Shown here: positions 9,011-14,723 of the stretch, piece after piece
How the letters are laid out: the number at the start of each line of letters is the position of its first letter
How positions within the stretch are numbered: the stretch's first letter is position 1
From: a virus
Direction: 5' to 3' (one strand)
Virus record (IMG/VR): IMGVR_UViG_3300042463_000838
Location: 1-34,327 of that record
Length of the DNA stretch: 34,327 bases
Notes under the pieces: model-generated
Told to the model about the DNA's origin: nothing
The model's database searches: none
Seen by the model: only the letters and a program-made list of their open reading frames with translations
Made by a program: the position numbers and the translations under genes

Positions 9011-9754
9011 ATGCGCGAAACTTTCTCGGCCTACATGCCGCAACTCTTCAAGCATGAAGGTGGTTATGTCGATCACCCGCGCGACCCGGGCGGGGCAACC
9101 AATCTCGGGATCACGCTGGCAACCTTGCGCGAATGGCGCGGCAGGCCGGTGACGAAGCAGGACGTGATGGGTCTTACCCGCAACGAGGCGGAGCCCATCT
9201 ACAAGGATCTCTACTGGAACCGGATCGGCGGAGACGGGCTTCTCGCCGGGCCGGATGCCATGCTGTTCGATGTCGCGGTCAATTCCGGCGTTGGTCGCGC
9301 CCGCCAGTGGATGCCTCTCATTCAGGGCAAGAATGCGGTGGATGGCGCGAAGGCCATCGGCGCGCGCCGCCGCGCCTTCTTCCGCTCGCTTCGCACCTTC
9401 GATGTTTTCGGCAAGGGATGGATGCGGCGGGTGAATGAGGTCGAGGCGTGGTCCTTGGCATGGGCCCTGCGCTGGCAGGGCGGGGCCGTGAAGCCCGTTC
9501 TCGAAAAAGAGGCTCAACAGTCGCGGCGCAATTCGCAGGCCGCTAGCGGCGGCGCTGTGGCGACGGGCGGCGGCGCGATTGCAGCACCGCAGGCCGAGGC
9601 CGCAGCCGGGATCGACTGGATTGCGCTCGCCGCCGTGGGCGTGCCCCTCGCGCTCCTGTTCGCGTTCCTCATCTACCAAGCCCTGATGCAGGGCGCTCGC
9701 GCCAAGGCCATGAAGGAAGCCGCCAAGGCCATGAAGGAGGCCATCAATGTCTGA
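9011..9754 (+). CDS. GH108 endolysin with C-terminal membrane anchor
   Basis: 247 residues. The ATG at 9011 is chosen over an in-frame TTG two codons upstream because GAGG sits 7 bases before it. Residues 11-36 read LFKHEGGYVDHPRDPGG followed by ATNLGIT, the GH108 N-acetylmuramidase signature with catalytic E16. DVAVNSGVGRARQW near 90-100 also fits the family, which cuts the glycan chain of peptidoglycan. After a Gly/Ala linker a single membrane span (about 204-223, IALAAVGVPLALLFAFLIY) and a basic Lys/Ala helix close the protein. A C-terminal anchor is common in alphaproteobacterial versions and would hold the enzyme at the membrane. It heads the lysis cassette. Confidence 0.85.
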   Translation: MRETFSAYMPQLFKHEGGYVDHPRDPGGATNLGITLATLREWRGRPVTKQDVMGLTRNEAEPIYKDLYWNRIGGDGLLAGPDAMLFDVAVNSGVGRARQWMPLIQGKNAVDGAKAIGARRRAFFRSLRTFDVFGKGWMRRVNEVEAWSLAWALRWQGGAVKPVLEKEAQQSRRNSQAASGGAVATGGGAIAAPQAEAAAGIDWIALAAVGVPLALLFAFLIYQALMQGARAKAMKEAAKAMKEAINV

Positions 9755-10292
9755 CATCTTCACCACGATTGCGACCACGCTCGCAAAGCAGGGCGCGCCG
9801 GTTCTCGGCGGCTTGATCGGAACCGCCATCGGAGGCCCTGCCGGCGCGGCTGTCGGCGGCTTGGCCGGGAAGGCGATCGAGGCCGTGGCGGAGGCGCTTG
9901 GGGTTGCGGCGAAGCCGGAAGCTGTGGCGGAGGCGCTGGCCAAGCCGGGGGCTGCCGACGCAGTGGTTTCCCTTGAGCAACAAGCCTCAATTCTGCTCCC
10001 GCTCTGGCAGGCCCAATTGGCTATGGCCGCGCAAGCGCAGACGGCTGAGATCGAAAAGGGCTTTAACTCATGGAACTGGCGGCGAAACTTCGCGCATTAC
10101 ACCGCGTGGTTTCTGCCTCTTCTGACGGGGTGCTCCGCGACTTATGCCTTCCTCAAGGGACTGCCAAGCGCTCCCGCCATCGCTGGCCTGTTCGCCTCCA
10201 CAACCGCGCTCGCAATCGCATGGACTGCCGCCAATAGCGGCGGCAAGGCGGTGACGGATGCTGTTTCGGCTTGGCGGGGAGGGCAGAAATGA
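9747..10292 (+). CDS. Holin, GTA 3TM-holin-like
   Basis: 181 residues, overlapping the endolysin by 8 bases. The Gly/Ala-rich N-terminus (GGLIGTAIGGPAGAAVGGLAG, about 20-40) may insert in the membrane. A charged helix (about 75-105, EQQASILLPLWQAQL and QAQTAEIEKG) precedes NWRRNFAHYTAW and two clear membrane spans (about 117-135 and 143-161). The Gln-rich helix plus W-R-x-F then paired spans resembles holins of the GTA_holin_3TM type. Holins permeabilise the inner membrane at a set time and release or activate the endolysin. The neighbouring GH108 gene supports the role. Confidence 0.7.
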   Translation: MSDIFTTIATTLAKQGAPVLGGLIGTAIGGPAGAAVGGLAGKAIEAVAEALGVAAKPEAVAEALAKPGAADAVVSLEQQASILLPLWQAQLAMAAQAQTAEIEKGFNSWNWRRNFAHYTAWFLPLLTGCSATYAFLKGLPSAPAIAGLFASTTALAIAWTAANSGGKAVTDAVSAWRGGQK

Positions 10293-10627
10293 GCGATCCT
10301 TTCATGAAGTTCACAGGCGTTTCGCTTGACGTGCTGGTTACCGCCTTCTTCGGCGGGATCGCGTCGATGATTATTGTCCCTGGCGGGATCATCCCGCGCC
10401 TCGCCTCGTTTGCCATGGGCATCCTTTCTGCCATCTTCCTTTCGCCCTACGCGATCTTCATGGCGAAGATGTTCAGTTCTGGAGGTGGTGACAGCCTGGA
10501 GCGCGCCGTCGTCTTCATGACGGGGTTTCTCGGTATGTCCGTTCTGGCGGGGGTTTACGCCGTTGCCGAGCGCTTTCGCCATCGTGCGACAAAAATCGTC
10601 GATAAGACGATCGACAAAATCGGGTGA
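10289..10627 (+). CDS. Three-span membrane protein, second holin or antiholin candidate
   Basis: 112 residues. The ATG at 10289 overlaps the holin stop (ATGA) and has a strong GGGGAGGG site 5 bases upstream. Hydrophobic spans lie at about 12-30, 40-58 and 74-92, with a basic C-terminal tail (ERFRHRATKIVDKTIDKIG). Size, topology and position between a holin and a lipoprotein gene fit a second holin, an antiholin or an inner-membrane spanin-like partner. No family-specific motif is seen. Confidence 0.65.
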   Translation: MSDPFMKFTGVSLDVLVTAFFGGIASMIIVPGGIIPRLASFAMGILSAIFLSPYAIFMAKMFSSGGGDSLERAVVFMTGFLGMSVLAGVYAVAERFRHRATKIVDKTIDKIG

Positions 10628-10631
10628 TCGC

Positions 10632-11105
10632 GTGGCCCGGTCAAGAAAGATTCTGATCGCAGCCGGACTTCTGGCGCTGCTGACGGCCTGCGAAAGCTTG
10701 CCCGATGAAAAAGCTTTGGCGGTGAATGATCCGGCCTTTGATCCAGCGAGAAGCTGGAAGCCCCGCGCTGCGTTGCCGCCTTCGCCTTGGATTCAAGATC
10801 GTCTAGGTCAAGCTTGGTCATGCGCGGACCTCCTTCAACAGTCTGGCGTAGGTTTCAGGGCCAACGATCAGCGTGTCGCCATGCATGAACGCATCGACCT
10901 CACGCTTCACGTATTTAATGCGCTGGGGATGACCCATTTTCAGGCGACGTGCATTTCGTCCGGTCAAGCGGTCGAAGACCATTTTCCGCACATGCGGAAA
11001 ATGGTCTTCGACCATGCGCGTCATATTCGGGCTGACAATAACCTTCATGCCAAGGATGCTCATGTTTCACCTTTCAGAAGGGAGGCGGAGAGCATGGCGC
11101 GATAG
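10632..11105 (+). CDS. Lysis-cassette lipoprotein (o-spanin-like), 3' part chimeric
   Basis: A GTG start 4 bases after the previous stop gives MARSRKILIAAGLLALLTAC, a lipoprotein signal peptide with the lipobox LTAC (Cys at residue 20). The next about 40 residues are polar and Pro-rich (PRAALPPSPW), as in outer-membrane spanin components. The frame then runs on for nearly 100 residues across the oppositely transcribed genes below 11063, including the palindrome at 10970-11013. That tail looks like antisense of real genes, not native protein. Expected length would be about 60-80 residues, so the natural stop seems to have been lost at a module junction near 10770-10820. The signal peptide is clear; the 3' end is doubtful. 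Confidence 0.5.
   Translation: MARSRKILIAAGLLALLTACESLPDEKALAVNDPAFDPARSWKPRAALPPSPWIQDRLGQAWSCADLLQQSGVGFRANDQRVAMHERIDLTLHVFNALGMTHFQATCISSGQAVEDHFPHMRKMVFDHARHIRADNNLHAKDAHVSPFRREAESMAR
10768..10821 (-). pseudogene. 5' remnant of a leftward early gene
   Basis: The ATG overlaps the stop of the leftward gene at 10818 (ATGA). The first 17 or so codons read MTKLDLDDLESKAKAAT, which resembles the N-terminus of common phage proteins of the form LDLDxLExLAKAATPGPW. The expected PGPW does not follow. Instead the frame continues as low-complexity antisense of the lipoprotein and membrane genes to 10555. I read it as the last leftward gene cut by fusion to the lysis cassette. The family resemblance is from memory. 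Confidence 0.4.
10818..11063 (-). CDS. Hypothetical small basic protein
   Basis: 81 residues, last intact gene of the leftward operon. It is coupled to the previous gene through ATGA, with AAGGTG upstream. It has no recognised domain; it is Lys/Arg-rich and probably mixed alpha/beta (MKVIVSPNMTRMVEDHF, DTLIVGPETYARLLKEV). Residues 17-29 are encoded by the palindrome at 10970-11013, so the opposite strand encodes nearly the same peptide. It might be a small nucleic-acid-binding protein, but nothing shows this. Confidence 0.6.
   Translation of the reverse strand: MSILGMKVIVSPNMTRMVEDHFPHVRKMVFDRLTGRNARRLKMGHPQRIKYVKREVDAFMHGDTLIVGPETYARLLKEVRA
10970..11013. repeat. 44-base perfect inverted repeat inside a gene
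   Basis: Two perfect 21-base arms (GGTCGAAGACCATTTTCCGCA-type sequence, 10970-10990 and 10993-11013) are separated by only CA. No T tract follows on either strand, so it is not a standard terminator. It lies near the point where lysis and leftward operons converge. Confidence 0.95.
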
Positions 11106-11353
11106 GCGGCGTATTCTCTGGCGTGTTCAGCGGCGAACTGCGCATCAATTGTCATGCCGGAAACTCCGGGGCGCTGAGTTGTTCTCCATGCCATCCGTAT
11201 CGCATCAATCATTTCCCACGTCGGCTCCTGCAAAGCCTCACGGATAGCGGCAAGGGCGCGGCGCTGCGCTTCTTTCGCCAGTTCCCATGCTGGCCCATGT
11301 GCGGCGGGCTCAGCAGCCCTCGCCATGCGTTCGATCAGTTCGGCCTCAGTCAT
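11060..11353 (-). CDS. Hypothetical helical protein
   Basis: 97 residues with AGGAGA about 7 bases before the ATG; the start overlaps the upstream gene by 8 bases. It opens MTEAELIERMARAAEPAAH, then ALAAIREALQEPTWEMIDAIRMAW, and is mostly alpha-helical. This pattern (a short amphipathic helix, then a paired EPTxxMIxA segment) is common in accessory phage proteins of unknown function. There are no catalytic residues or membrane spans. Confidence 0.7.
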   Translation of the reverse strand: MTEAELIERMARAAEPAAHGPAWELAKEAQRRALAAIREALQEPTWEMIDAIRMAWRTTQRPGVSGMTIDAQFAAEHAREYAAYRAMLSASLLKGET

Positions 11354-11939
11354 GGCTGCTCTCCTGATTGGAGGATAGGGCGAGGAGGTCGGGATCGCCT
11401 GATCCTAAAAGGCCGATTTCACCATTCGGCCACCACCAGCGGCCCCAGTCATCACTGTCATGATACGTGCTACCGTAGGCCCCGGAACTGCGCCGCATCG
11501 GCCCCACTCTCTCCCCGCTCGCCGTCACATAGAACTTCCCGGCTTCAAGGCGGAAATCAGCGGGCTTGTGGATACGGTAGGCGATGATGTCGCCGGATAA
11601 TCCAATACGGCTCCACCGCATGTTGATGGCATCGATCGGGGAGTTGATCACACCATTAACCAGCATGCACTCCACCACGGTTCCGCTCGCCACCGGACAC
11701 TCCCCCCCGCGCCAAGGAATCGCGAGCCAAGGAATGAAGTCTTCGGGGATGGTTGAAGTAGGAATTTGCACTTTTTGCAAATTGCTCTCAGCCTTCACCC
11801 GCACCGCCTCTGCGGCTTCAAGGGCGGAGCGCATGTCAGCGCGAAGGCTGAACCAATCAACAAAGAGCAAGACTTCATCCCATTGCCCAACAAATGCCTC
11901 GCACGCGGCCTCAACCATTTCATCCGTTACCGTGCTCAT
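11346..11939 (-). CDS. Hypothetical phage accessory protein
   Basis: 197 residues. The ATG at 11939 overlaps the upstream stop (ATGA) and has GGAGGA 4 bases before it, so the much longer open frame to 12140 is not used. The N-terminus (MSTVTDEMVEAACEAFVG) again carries the EMVxAA helix of its neighbour. The middle (PWRGGECPVASGTVVECMLVNG, DIIAYRIHKPADF) and the segment EAGKFYVTASGERVGPM form beta-rich modules frequently found in small phage proteins. The C-terminus is Trp/Gly/Asp-rich. Function unknown; a mosaic of small domains is likely. Confidence 0.7.
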   Translation of the reverse strand: MSTVTDEMVEAACEAFVGQWDEVLLFVDWFSLRADMRSALEAAEAVRVKAESNLQKVQIPTSTIPEDFIPWLAIPWRGGECPVASGTVVECMLVNGVINSPIDAINMRWSRIGLSGDIIAYRIHKPADFRLEAGKFYVTASGERVGPMRRSSGAYGSTYHDSDDWGRWWWPNGEIGLLGSGDPDLLALSSNQESSHD

Positions 11940-12151
11940 GTCTCCTCCATTGGCTGGGGCTGGTGTTCGCGGCAGGATAGCGAGGCATACGTAAGCGGCC
12001 TTCCGACTCTCAGGTCCCCCTTGTCGCCTCCATAGGTAAACCATCCCCCAACGGGAGGGTTCAGCATACACTGCCCCGCCCCGGGAAAATCGCGATGAAT
12101 CCCCTCTGGGAGATCCGCAAACCATCGGCACGTCTTGCATGTGTCAGACAT
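11936..12151 (-). CDS. Small Cys-rich protein, zinc-ribbon-like
   Basis: 71 residues. The ATG at 12151 forms TGATG with the upstream stop, and GAGGTG lies 5 bases ahead. CKTCRWF, GQCMLNPP and LSCREHQP supply four spaced cysteines, a pattern that could bind one zinc ion. Such short CxxC...C...C proteins are common in phage early operons without a known role. The first codons (MSDTCK) lie within a repeated DNA border that recurs at 13381-13422. Confidence 0.65.
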   Translation of the reverse strand: MSDTCKTCRWFADLPEGIHRDFPGAGQCMLNPPVGGWFTYGGDKGDLRVGRPLTYASLSCREHQPQPMEET

Positions 12152-12180
12152 CACATCACCTCACGTTCCGGCTGGGGGTA
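12141..12180 (-). repeat. Gene-border repeat, copy A
   Basis: Shared core reads (leftward) CCCCCAGCCGGAACGTGAGG then TGATGTGATGTCTG. It spans the end of the 12151-12396 gene (ending PEREVM) and the start of the 11936-12151 gene (MSDTCK), and supplies the GAGGTG ribosome site. Confidence 0.8.
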
Positions 12181-12396
12181 AGCCTCAAGCGCCTCTCTGC
12201 CATTCGCGGTGATCCTGAAGACGCGCCCGCTCTGAGTGCGCGTTGAGACAATCATCTCTTTCTTCCAAAGAGACGCCTCTGCCGCTCGGTGGTAGCCCTT
12301 GAACCGCGACATAAGGGTGTGACCCCATTCCGTGATCCGCTGAGGCGCATCTTCAATTGCGCGCAGAAACTCGATTTCTCGCTTGCTGAGTTTCAT
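12151..12396 (-). CDS. Small winged-helix-like protein
   Basis: 81 residues, coupled to the upstream gene by TGATG. The sequence KLSKREIEFLRAIEDAPQRIT, then AAEASLWKKEMIVSTRTQSGRVFRITANGREALEAY, follows the helix-turn-helix plus beta-wing order of small winged-helix (MarR/DUF-type) proteins, with the typical ITxxGREAL ending. It could bind DNA as a minor regulator. The last five residues are encoded by border repeat copy A. Confidence 0.65.
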   Translation of the reverse strand: MKLSKREIEFLRAIEDAPQRITEWGHTLMSRFKGYHRAAEASLWKKEMIVSTRTQSGRVFRITANGREALEAYPQPEREVM

Positions 12397-12650
12397 CACA
12401 GCACCCGTTCCGAAAGGATGGGGTTTTCAGCACGCTTCCAATGCGTCGGCCCGCCATGCTCAGCCGTGCCGTTCCACGTCACGGAGCCGTCAGGCGCAAC
12501 CCACATGCCTGTCTTGTCGGGGAAGAAGCCATTCCGTTGAATGTGGCCCCATTGCATCGGCCATATTTCTTGCGGCTCACCGTCTTCCATCCATGTAAGG
12601 AAAACAACGCTGCCGTCCTTCGGCGCGGTTTCAATCGGTTGCCATTCCAT
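12396..12650 (-). CDS. DUF551-like protein
   Basis: 84 residues, starting at the ATG that overlaps the upstream TGA. It opens MEWQPIETAPKDGSVVFLTW, the hallmark of DUF551, a small beta-rich phage/prophage family of unknown function, and continues with Trp-rich strands (IWPMQWGHIQRNGFF, HGGPTHWKRAENPILSERVL). A second, longer DUF551 gene lies at 14236-14712, and the two share DNA-level borders. Confidence 0.8.
   Translation of the reverse strand: MEWQPIETAPKDGSVVFLTWMEDGEPQEIWPMQWGHIQRNGFFPDKTGMWVAPDGSVTWNGTAEHGGPTHWKRAENPILSERVL
12402..12430 (-). repeat. DUF551 3' border repeat, copy 1
   Basis: A 29-base segment covering the codons for PILSERV matches 14242-14270 with one difference. Each copy ends a DUF551 gene. 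Confidence 0.8.
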
Positions 12651-12676
12651 CACATCACCTCATGTTCCGGCTGGAG
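12650..12676 (-). repeat. Gene-border repeat, copy B
   Basis: Core identical to copy A apart from one base (CAT for CGT). It ends the 12650-13075 gene (PEHEVM) and precedes the DUF551 gene start. Confidence 0.75.
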
Positions 12677-13075
12677 GGGGCGCAACTGCTGTGCGGCCTT
12701 CACAAGATCATCAAGCGCCCAACCAATGTTTGCGGGCCGCGAATTTTCGCCCCATGTTTCATCGGCGTTGCCCGGTGTATTCAGCAAGAGACCCCATGCT
12801 GTTTCACCAGTCCTTTGGTCAACAATAGTCTTCTCAAGGGCCACCATCATATTAATGCGTGAGCACAGGCGTTTGATGTGCCCAAGCGGGTCGCCCGCCC
12901 CGCCTGAAATTGCAGAGACAAGGAAATCAGCCTGGAATGGGTGCAAACCTAAGCCTTGATTGAAGGCTCCACTGGCGTCTTTCATGCCGGTTGTCAGCAT
13001 GGCCCGAACGCCATCCGCCTTGATCTTATCGAGCTTGTCAATTTCGCGAAGCACTTGAAGGCGAACATCAGACAT
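12650..13075 (-). CDS. Hypothetical phage protein
   Basis: 141 residues, starting at the ATG preceded by GAGGTGATGTG. The N-terminal half is helical (VRLQVLREIDKLDKIKADGVRAML). The middle has GAFNQGLGLHPFQADFLVSAIS and the C-terminus is acidic to polar (WGENSRPANIGWALDDLVKAAQQL). No known domain was recognised. It lies between two border repeats (copies B and C), so it looks like an exchangeable unit of the operon. Confidence 0.65.
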   Translation of the reverse strand: MSDVRLQVLREIDKLDKIKADGVRAMLTTGMKDASGAFNQGLGLHPFQADFLVSAISGGAGDPLGHIKRLCSRINMMVALEKTIVDQRTGETAWGLLLNTPGNADETWGENSRPANIGWALDDLVKAAQQLRPLQPEHEVM

Positions 13076-13101
13076 CACATCACCTCACGTTCGGGTTGGG
13101 G
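13069..13101 (-). repeat. Gene-border repeat, copy C
   Basis: Core CCCAACCCGAACGTGAGGTG with TGATGTGATGTCTG. The upstream gene (13085-13360) ends inside it in a different frame (RPPTRT) from copies A and B. Confidence 0.75.
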
Positions 13102-13360
13102 GGCGTCGCTTTGGCTTGCCCCCGCGCTGCTTACGCAAATGCACTAGCACGAATTCCAGAATGACGATTGGGTCATCAGGAACTTCCTTATCAGTGAAGC
13201 CAGACAGAATGCCAGAAACGCGCCCCGCCATGTTTGTCATCAGCAAAAGGCTGAATTCGATTTTGTCCGCCTCTGTTTCCAGCAGAAACAAACTATCGAA
13301 AATGGCGCGCTGAATCTTCGCATCAGCGTGCGTAACAAGATCTTTGACCAATGTCTGCAT
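13085..13360 (-). CDS. Hypothetical helical protein
   Basis: 91 residues. The ATG at 13360 (TAATG with a mini-frame stop, GGAG 7 bases upstream) is preferred to the ATG at 13384. It is helical with a hydrophobic core (FDSLFLLETEADKIEFSLLLMTNMAG), an acidic PDDP turn and a strongly basic tail (RKQRGGKPKRRPPTRT). The basic tail may contact nucleic acid; function is unknown. Confidence 0.65.
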   Translation of the reverse strand: MQTLVKDLVTHADAKIQRAIFDSLFLLETEADKIEFSLLLMTNMAGRVSGILSGFTDKEVPDDPIVILEFVLVHLRKQRGGKPKRRPPTRT

Positions 13361-13395
13361 TACACCACTCCATAAGATTTGCATGTGTCAGACAT
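13360..13395 (-). pseudogene. 11-codon remnant MSDTCK... of a Cys-rich gene
   Basis: The mini-frame MSDTCKSYGVV followed by TAA starts exactly where the 11936-12151 gene starts relative to the border repeat, and shares MSDTCK with it. It appears to be the cut-off beginning of a second copy of that gene. It may now serve only as a leader for the next gene. Confidence 0.5.
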
Positions 13396-13422
13396 CACCC
13401 CACCTCACGTTCCGGGTGGGGA
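13381..13422 (-). repeat. Gene-border repeat, copy D
   Basis: Longest match to copy A, including the TCTGACACATGCA bases beyond the junction. The upstream DUF5131 gene ends inside it in a third reading frame (TRNVRWGDV). Confidence 0.8.
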
Positions 13423-14236
13423 ATTCGTTGTGCTCGACGCCATCGAGCAGGCGACCGGCGCGAGCCTTGCCGACAGCGTGCAGCGGCAGTTGTTCGATGT
13501 GCCAAATCCCCTTTGATGTTGGCAGTGCCAAATAAGGGTTATGCTCCCACTGACACTCCGGGAACCACTCACCCCATTGCTTGAAGAAGAACGACATGCC
13601 ATGAGCGGCGCATTGGTCGCGCAACGAGCGCGCCCAATCCGGGTGCATGGGCCGCGCGCCGGGGCCGCTCTCCCCGCCCGTGATGATCCATGACGGCATG
13701 ATGTCGGCGGGGATAGGCCCGAGGTCTTCAAGCAGCGGCTCTGCCGACCAAAAGTGAACGACTGCGGGGATCGCTTTCAGCGCCTTGCCGCGCCGAAGCA
13801 TCTCCTCGCGGTTCTCCGTGCTCACACCAAGCCAGACATTGTGCCAGCCATTGCCCCAGTCAGGCGGCAGCATCTTCGCGATGTTCGGCGGGCGCTTCGT
13901 GAGGAGAAGCCAGTCGAGGTGTGGCGTCGCGCGGATCAAGCGGAAAAGGTCTTCCCGCCATTCGCTTGGCACCTGATTGTCAAAGACGTCCGCAAGTGAT
14001 GAGCAGAAGACGCGGTAGCGGATGCCATTCTCCCCCGCCTCGCGGTTCCAGATCAGCGGCTTCCGCCGATTGGCCTCGGTCGTGAGCCGCCTCTGACCTT
14101 CCCAGAGCGCCCCGTTCCCCGTCCGCTTCGCCCAGCCCTCCGCATAGCAATGGTCGCATGCAGGGCTGATCTTCGTGCAGCCGGTCCAGTGGTTGTGCGT
14201 GTGGTCGGTCCACTCGATCTTAGAGTTCTCAGCCAT
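13388..14236 (-). CDS. Phage Gp37/Gp68 family protein (DUF5131)
   Basis: 282 residues. MAENSKIEWTDHTHNHWTGC starts the family signature, with C20, C27 and C30 (GCTKISPACDHCYAE) arranged as a CX6CX2C metal or iron-sulfur-type site. FCSSLADVFD, LDWLLLTKRP, NVWLGVSTEN and WIITGGESGPGARPMH complete the expected blocks in order, with KQWGEW near 230. In some family members the fold resembles radical-SAM TIM barrels, but a function is not established. The C-terminus (LLDGVEHNEFPTRN) is intact, ending in border repeat D. It lies next to the attP-like tRNA fragment and looks like cargo. Confidence 0.85.
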   Translation of the reverse strand: MAENSKIEWTDHTHNHWTGCTKISPACDHCYAEGWAKRTGNGALWEGQRRLTTEANRRKPLIWNREAGENGIRYRVFCSSLADVFDNQVPSEWREDLFRLIRATPHLDWLLLTKRPPNIAKMLPPDWGNGWHNVWLGVSTENREEMLRRGKALKAIPAVVHFWSAEPLLEDLGPIPADIMPSWIITGGESGPGARPMHPDWARSLRDQCAAHGMSFFFKQWGEWFPECQWEHNPYLALPTSKGIWHIEQLPLHAVGKARAGRLLDGVEHNEFPTRNVRWGDV

Positions 14237-14712
14237 TACATCACCCGTTCCGAAAGGATGGGGGTTTCAGGAGGGCTCGGCAGGGGCATCCAGTGGGTAG
14301 GTCGGAACTCATAAAGGCTGGCCCACAGCGTCCAATCGGATCGCCATTCTTCCTTTGTTGCGGCGTCATCACGGACCCATCCCCATTCACCATTTGCAAG
14401 CAGGGCTTTTACATGTTGCGTGCTTTCATAGCGGCCATTCAGCCGAAAACAGATGCGGCCTTCGCCGGCGTATTTTGCAGGCCAGACTTCCCGATCATGG
14501 TTCAGCGCAATGAATGGGCGGCCATCCTTGGGAGCGGTTTCAATCGGTTGCCACTCCGCGTAAAGTGGGCGTTCCGAAACCGTGTAGGATTCAGGAGCCT
14601 TGTTTTCGGAACAGGGCGTTGATACGACAAGCGGGCCTTCCGGCCTGTCACGCCGGAGGTCGCGGGTTCGAGCCCCGTCTCCCGCGCCATTCTTTTCAAT
14701 AGGTTGCGTCAT
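14236..14712 (-). CDS. Chimeric DUF551-like protein with attP-encoded segment
   Basis: 158 residues. The ATG at 14712 has AAGGAAGG about 6 bases upstream and is preferred to the ATG at 14748. Three parts can be seen. Residues 1-30 (MTQPIEKNGAGDGARTRDL) are largely antisense translation of the tRNA-Asp fragment at 14640-14689. Residues about 38-52 (PESYTVSERPL) resemble the C-terminal border of a DUF551 gene. From EWQPIETAPKDG onward it is a DUF551 domain with Trp-rich strands, ending PILSERVM. Integration at the tRNA-like core would cut the gene. The true protein may be only the DUF551 part, but no standard start codon precedes it. Confidence 0.6.
   Translation of the reverse strand: MTQPIEKNGAGDGARTRDLRRDRPEGPLVVSTPCSENKAPESYTVSERPLYAEWQPIETAPKDGRPFIALNHDREVWPAKYAGEGRICFRLNGRYESTQHVKALLANGEWGWVRDDAATKEEWRSDWTLWASLYEFRPTHWMPLPSPPETPILSERVM
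14242..14270 (-). repeat. DUF551 3' border repeat, copy 2
   Basis: Matches 12402-12430 with one difference and encodes the last residues of the DUF551 domain. A weaker third version lies near 14571-14595 inside the same gene. Confidence 0.8.
14640..14689 (+). other. attP: tRNA-Asp 3' half, probable attP core
   Basis: The plus strand holds a complete anticodon arm (CCGGC, loop CTGTCAC with anticodon GTC, GCCGG), the variable loop AGGTC, a T arm (GCGGG TTCGAGC CCCGT), the acceptor 3' strand CTCCCGC, discriminator G and CCA. No D arm or 5' acceptor precedes it. A tRNA 3' half in a phage is the usual signature of an attachment core for a tyrosine integrase that targets that tRNA gene. No integrase gene is recognisable in this window. 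Confidence 0.75.
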
Positions 14713-14723
14713 TGCAGCCTTCC

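Noticed and set aside
8843-9943. Long leftward frame (366 codons) across tailspike, endolysin and holin
   Set aside because: Shadow of GC-rich genes on the other strand, which carry clear domains and ribosome sites.
10970-11013. Rho-independent terminator
   Set aside because: No T tract follows the palindrome on either strand and it lies within a gene.
11569-11577. DnaA box near GTGGATAC as replication origin
   Set aside because: A single imperfect site inside a gene with no cluster or AT-rich element.
13388-14236. Integrase or transposase at the attP-adjacent gene
   Set aside because: The sequence matches the Gp37/Gp68 (DUF5131) family and lacks the Arg-His-Arg-Tyr or serine recombinase motifs.
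14640-14689. Complete tRNA-Asp gene
   Set aside because: No D arm or 5' acceptor strand precedes the anticodon arm, so it is only a 3' half.
14502-14699. Leftward 65-codon frame with GLEPATSGVTGR
   Set aside because: This peptide is the well-known spurious antisense translation of tRNA-Asp-type sequence and comes from the attP core.
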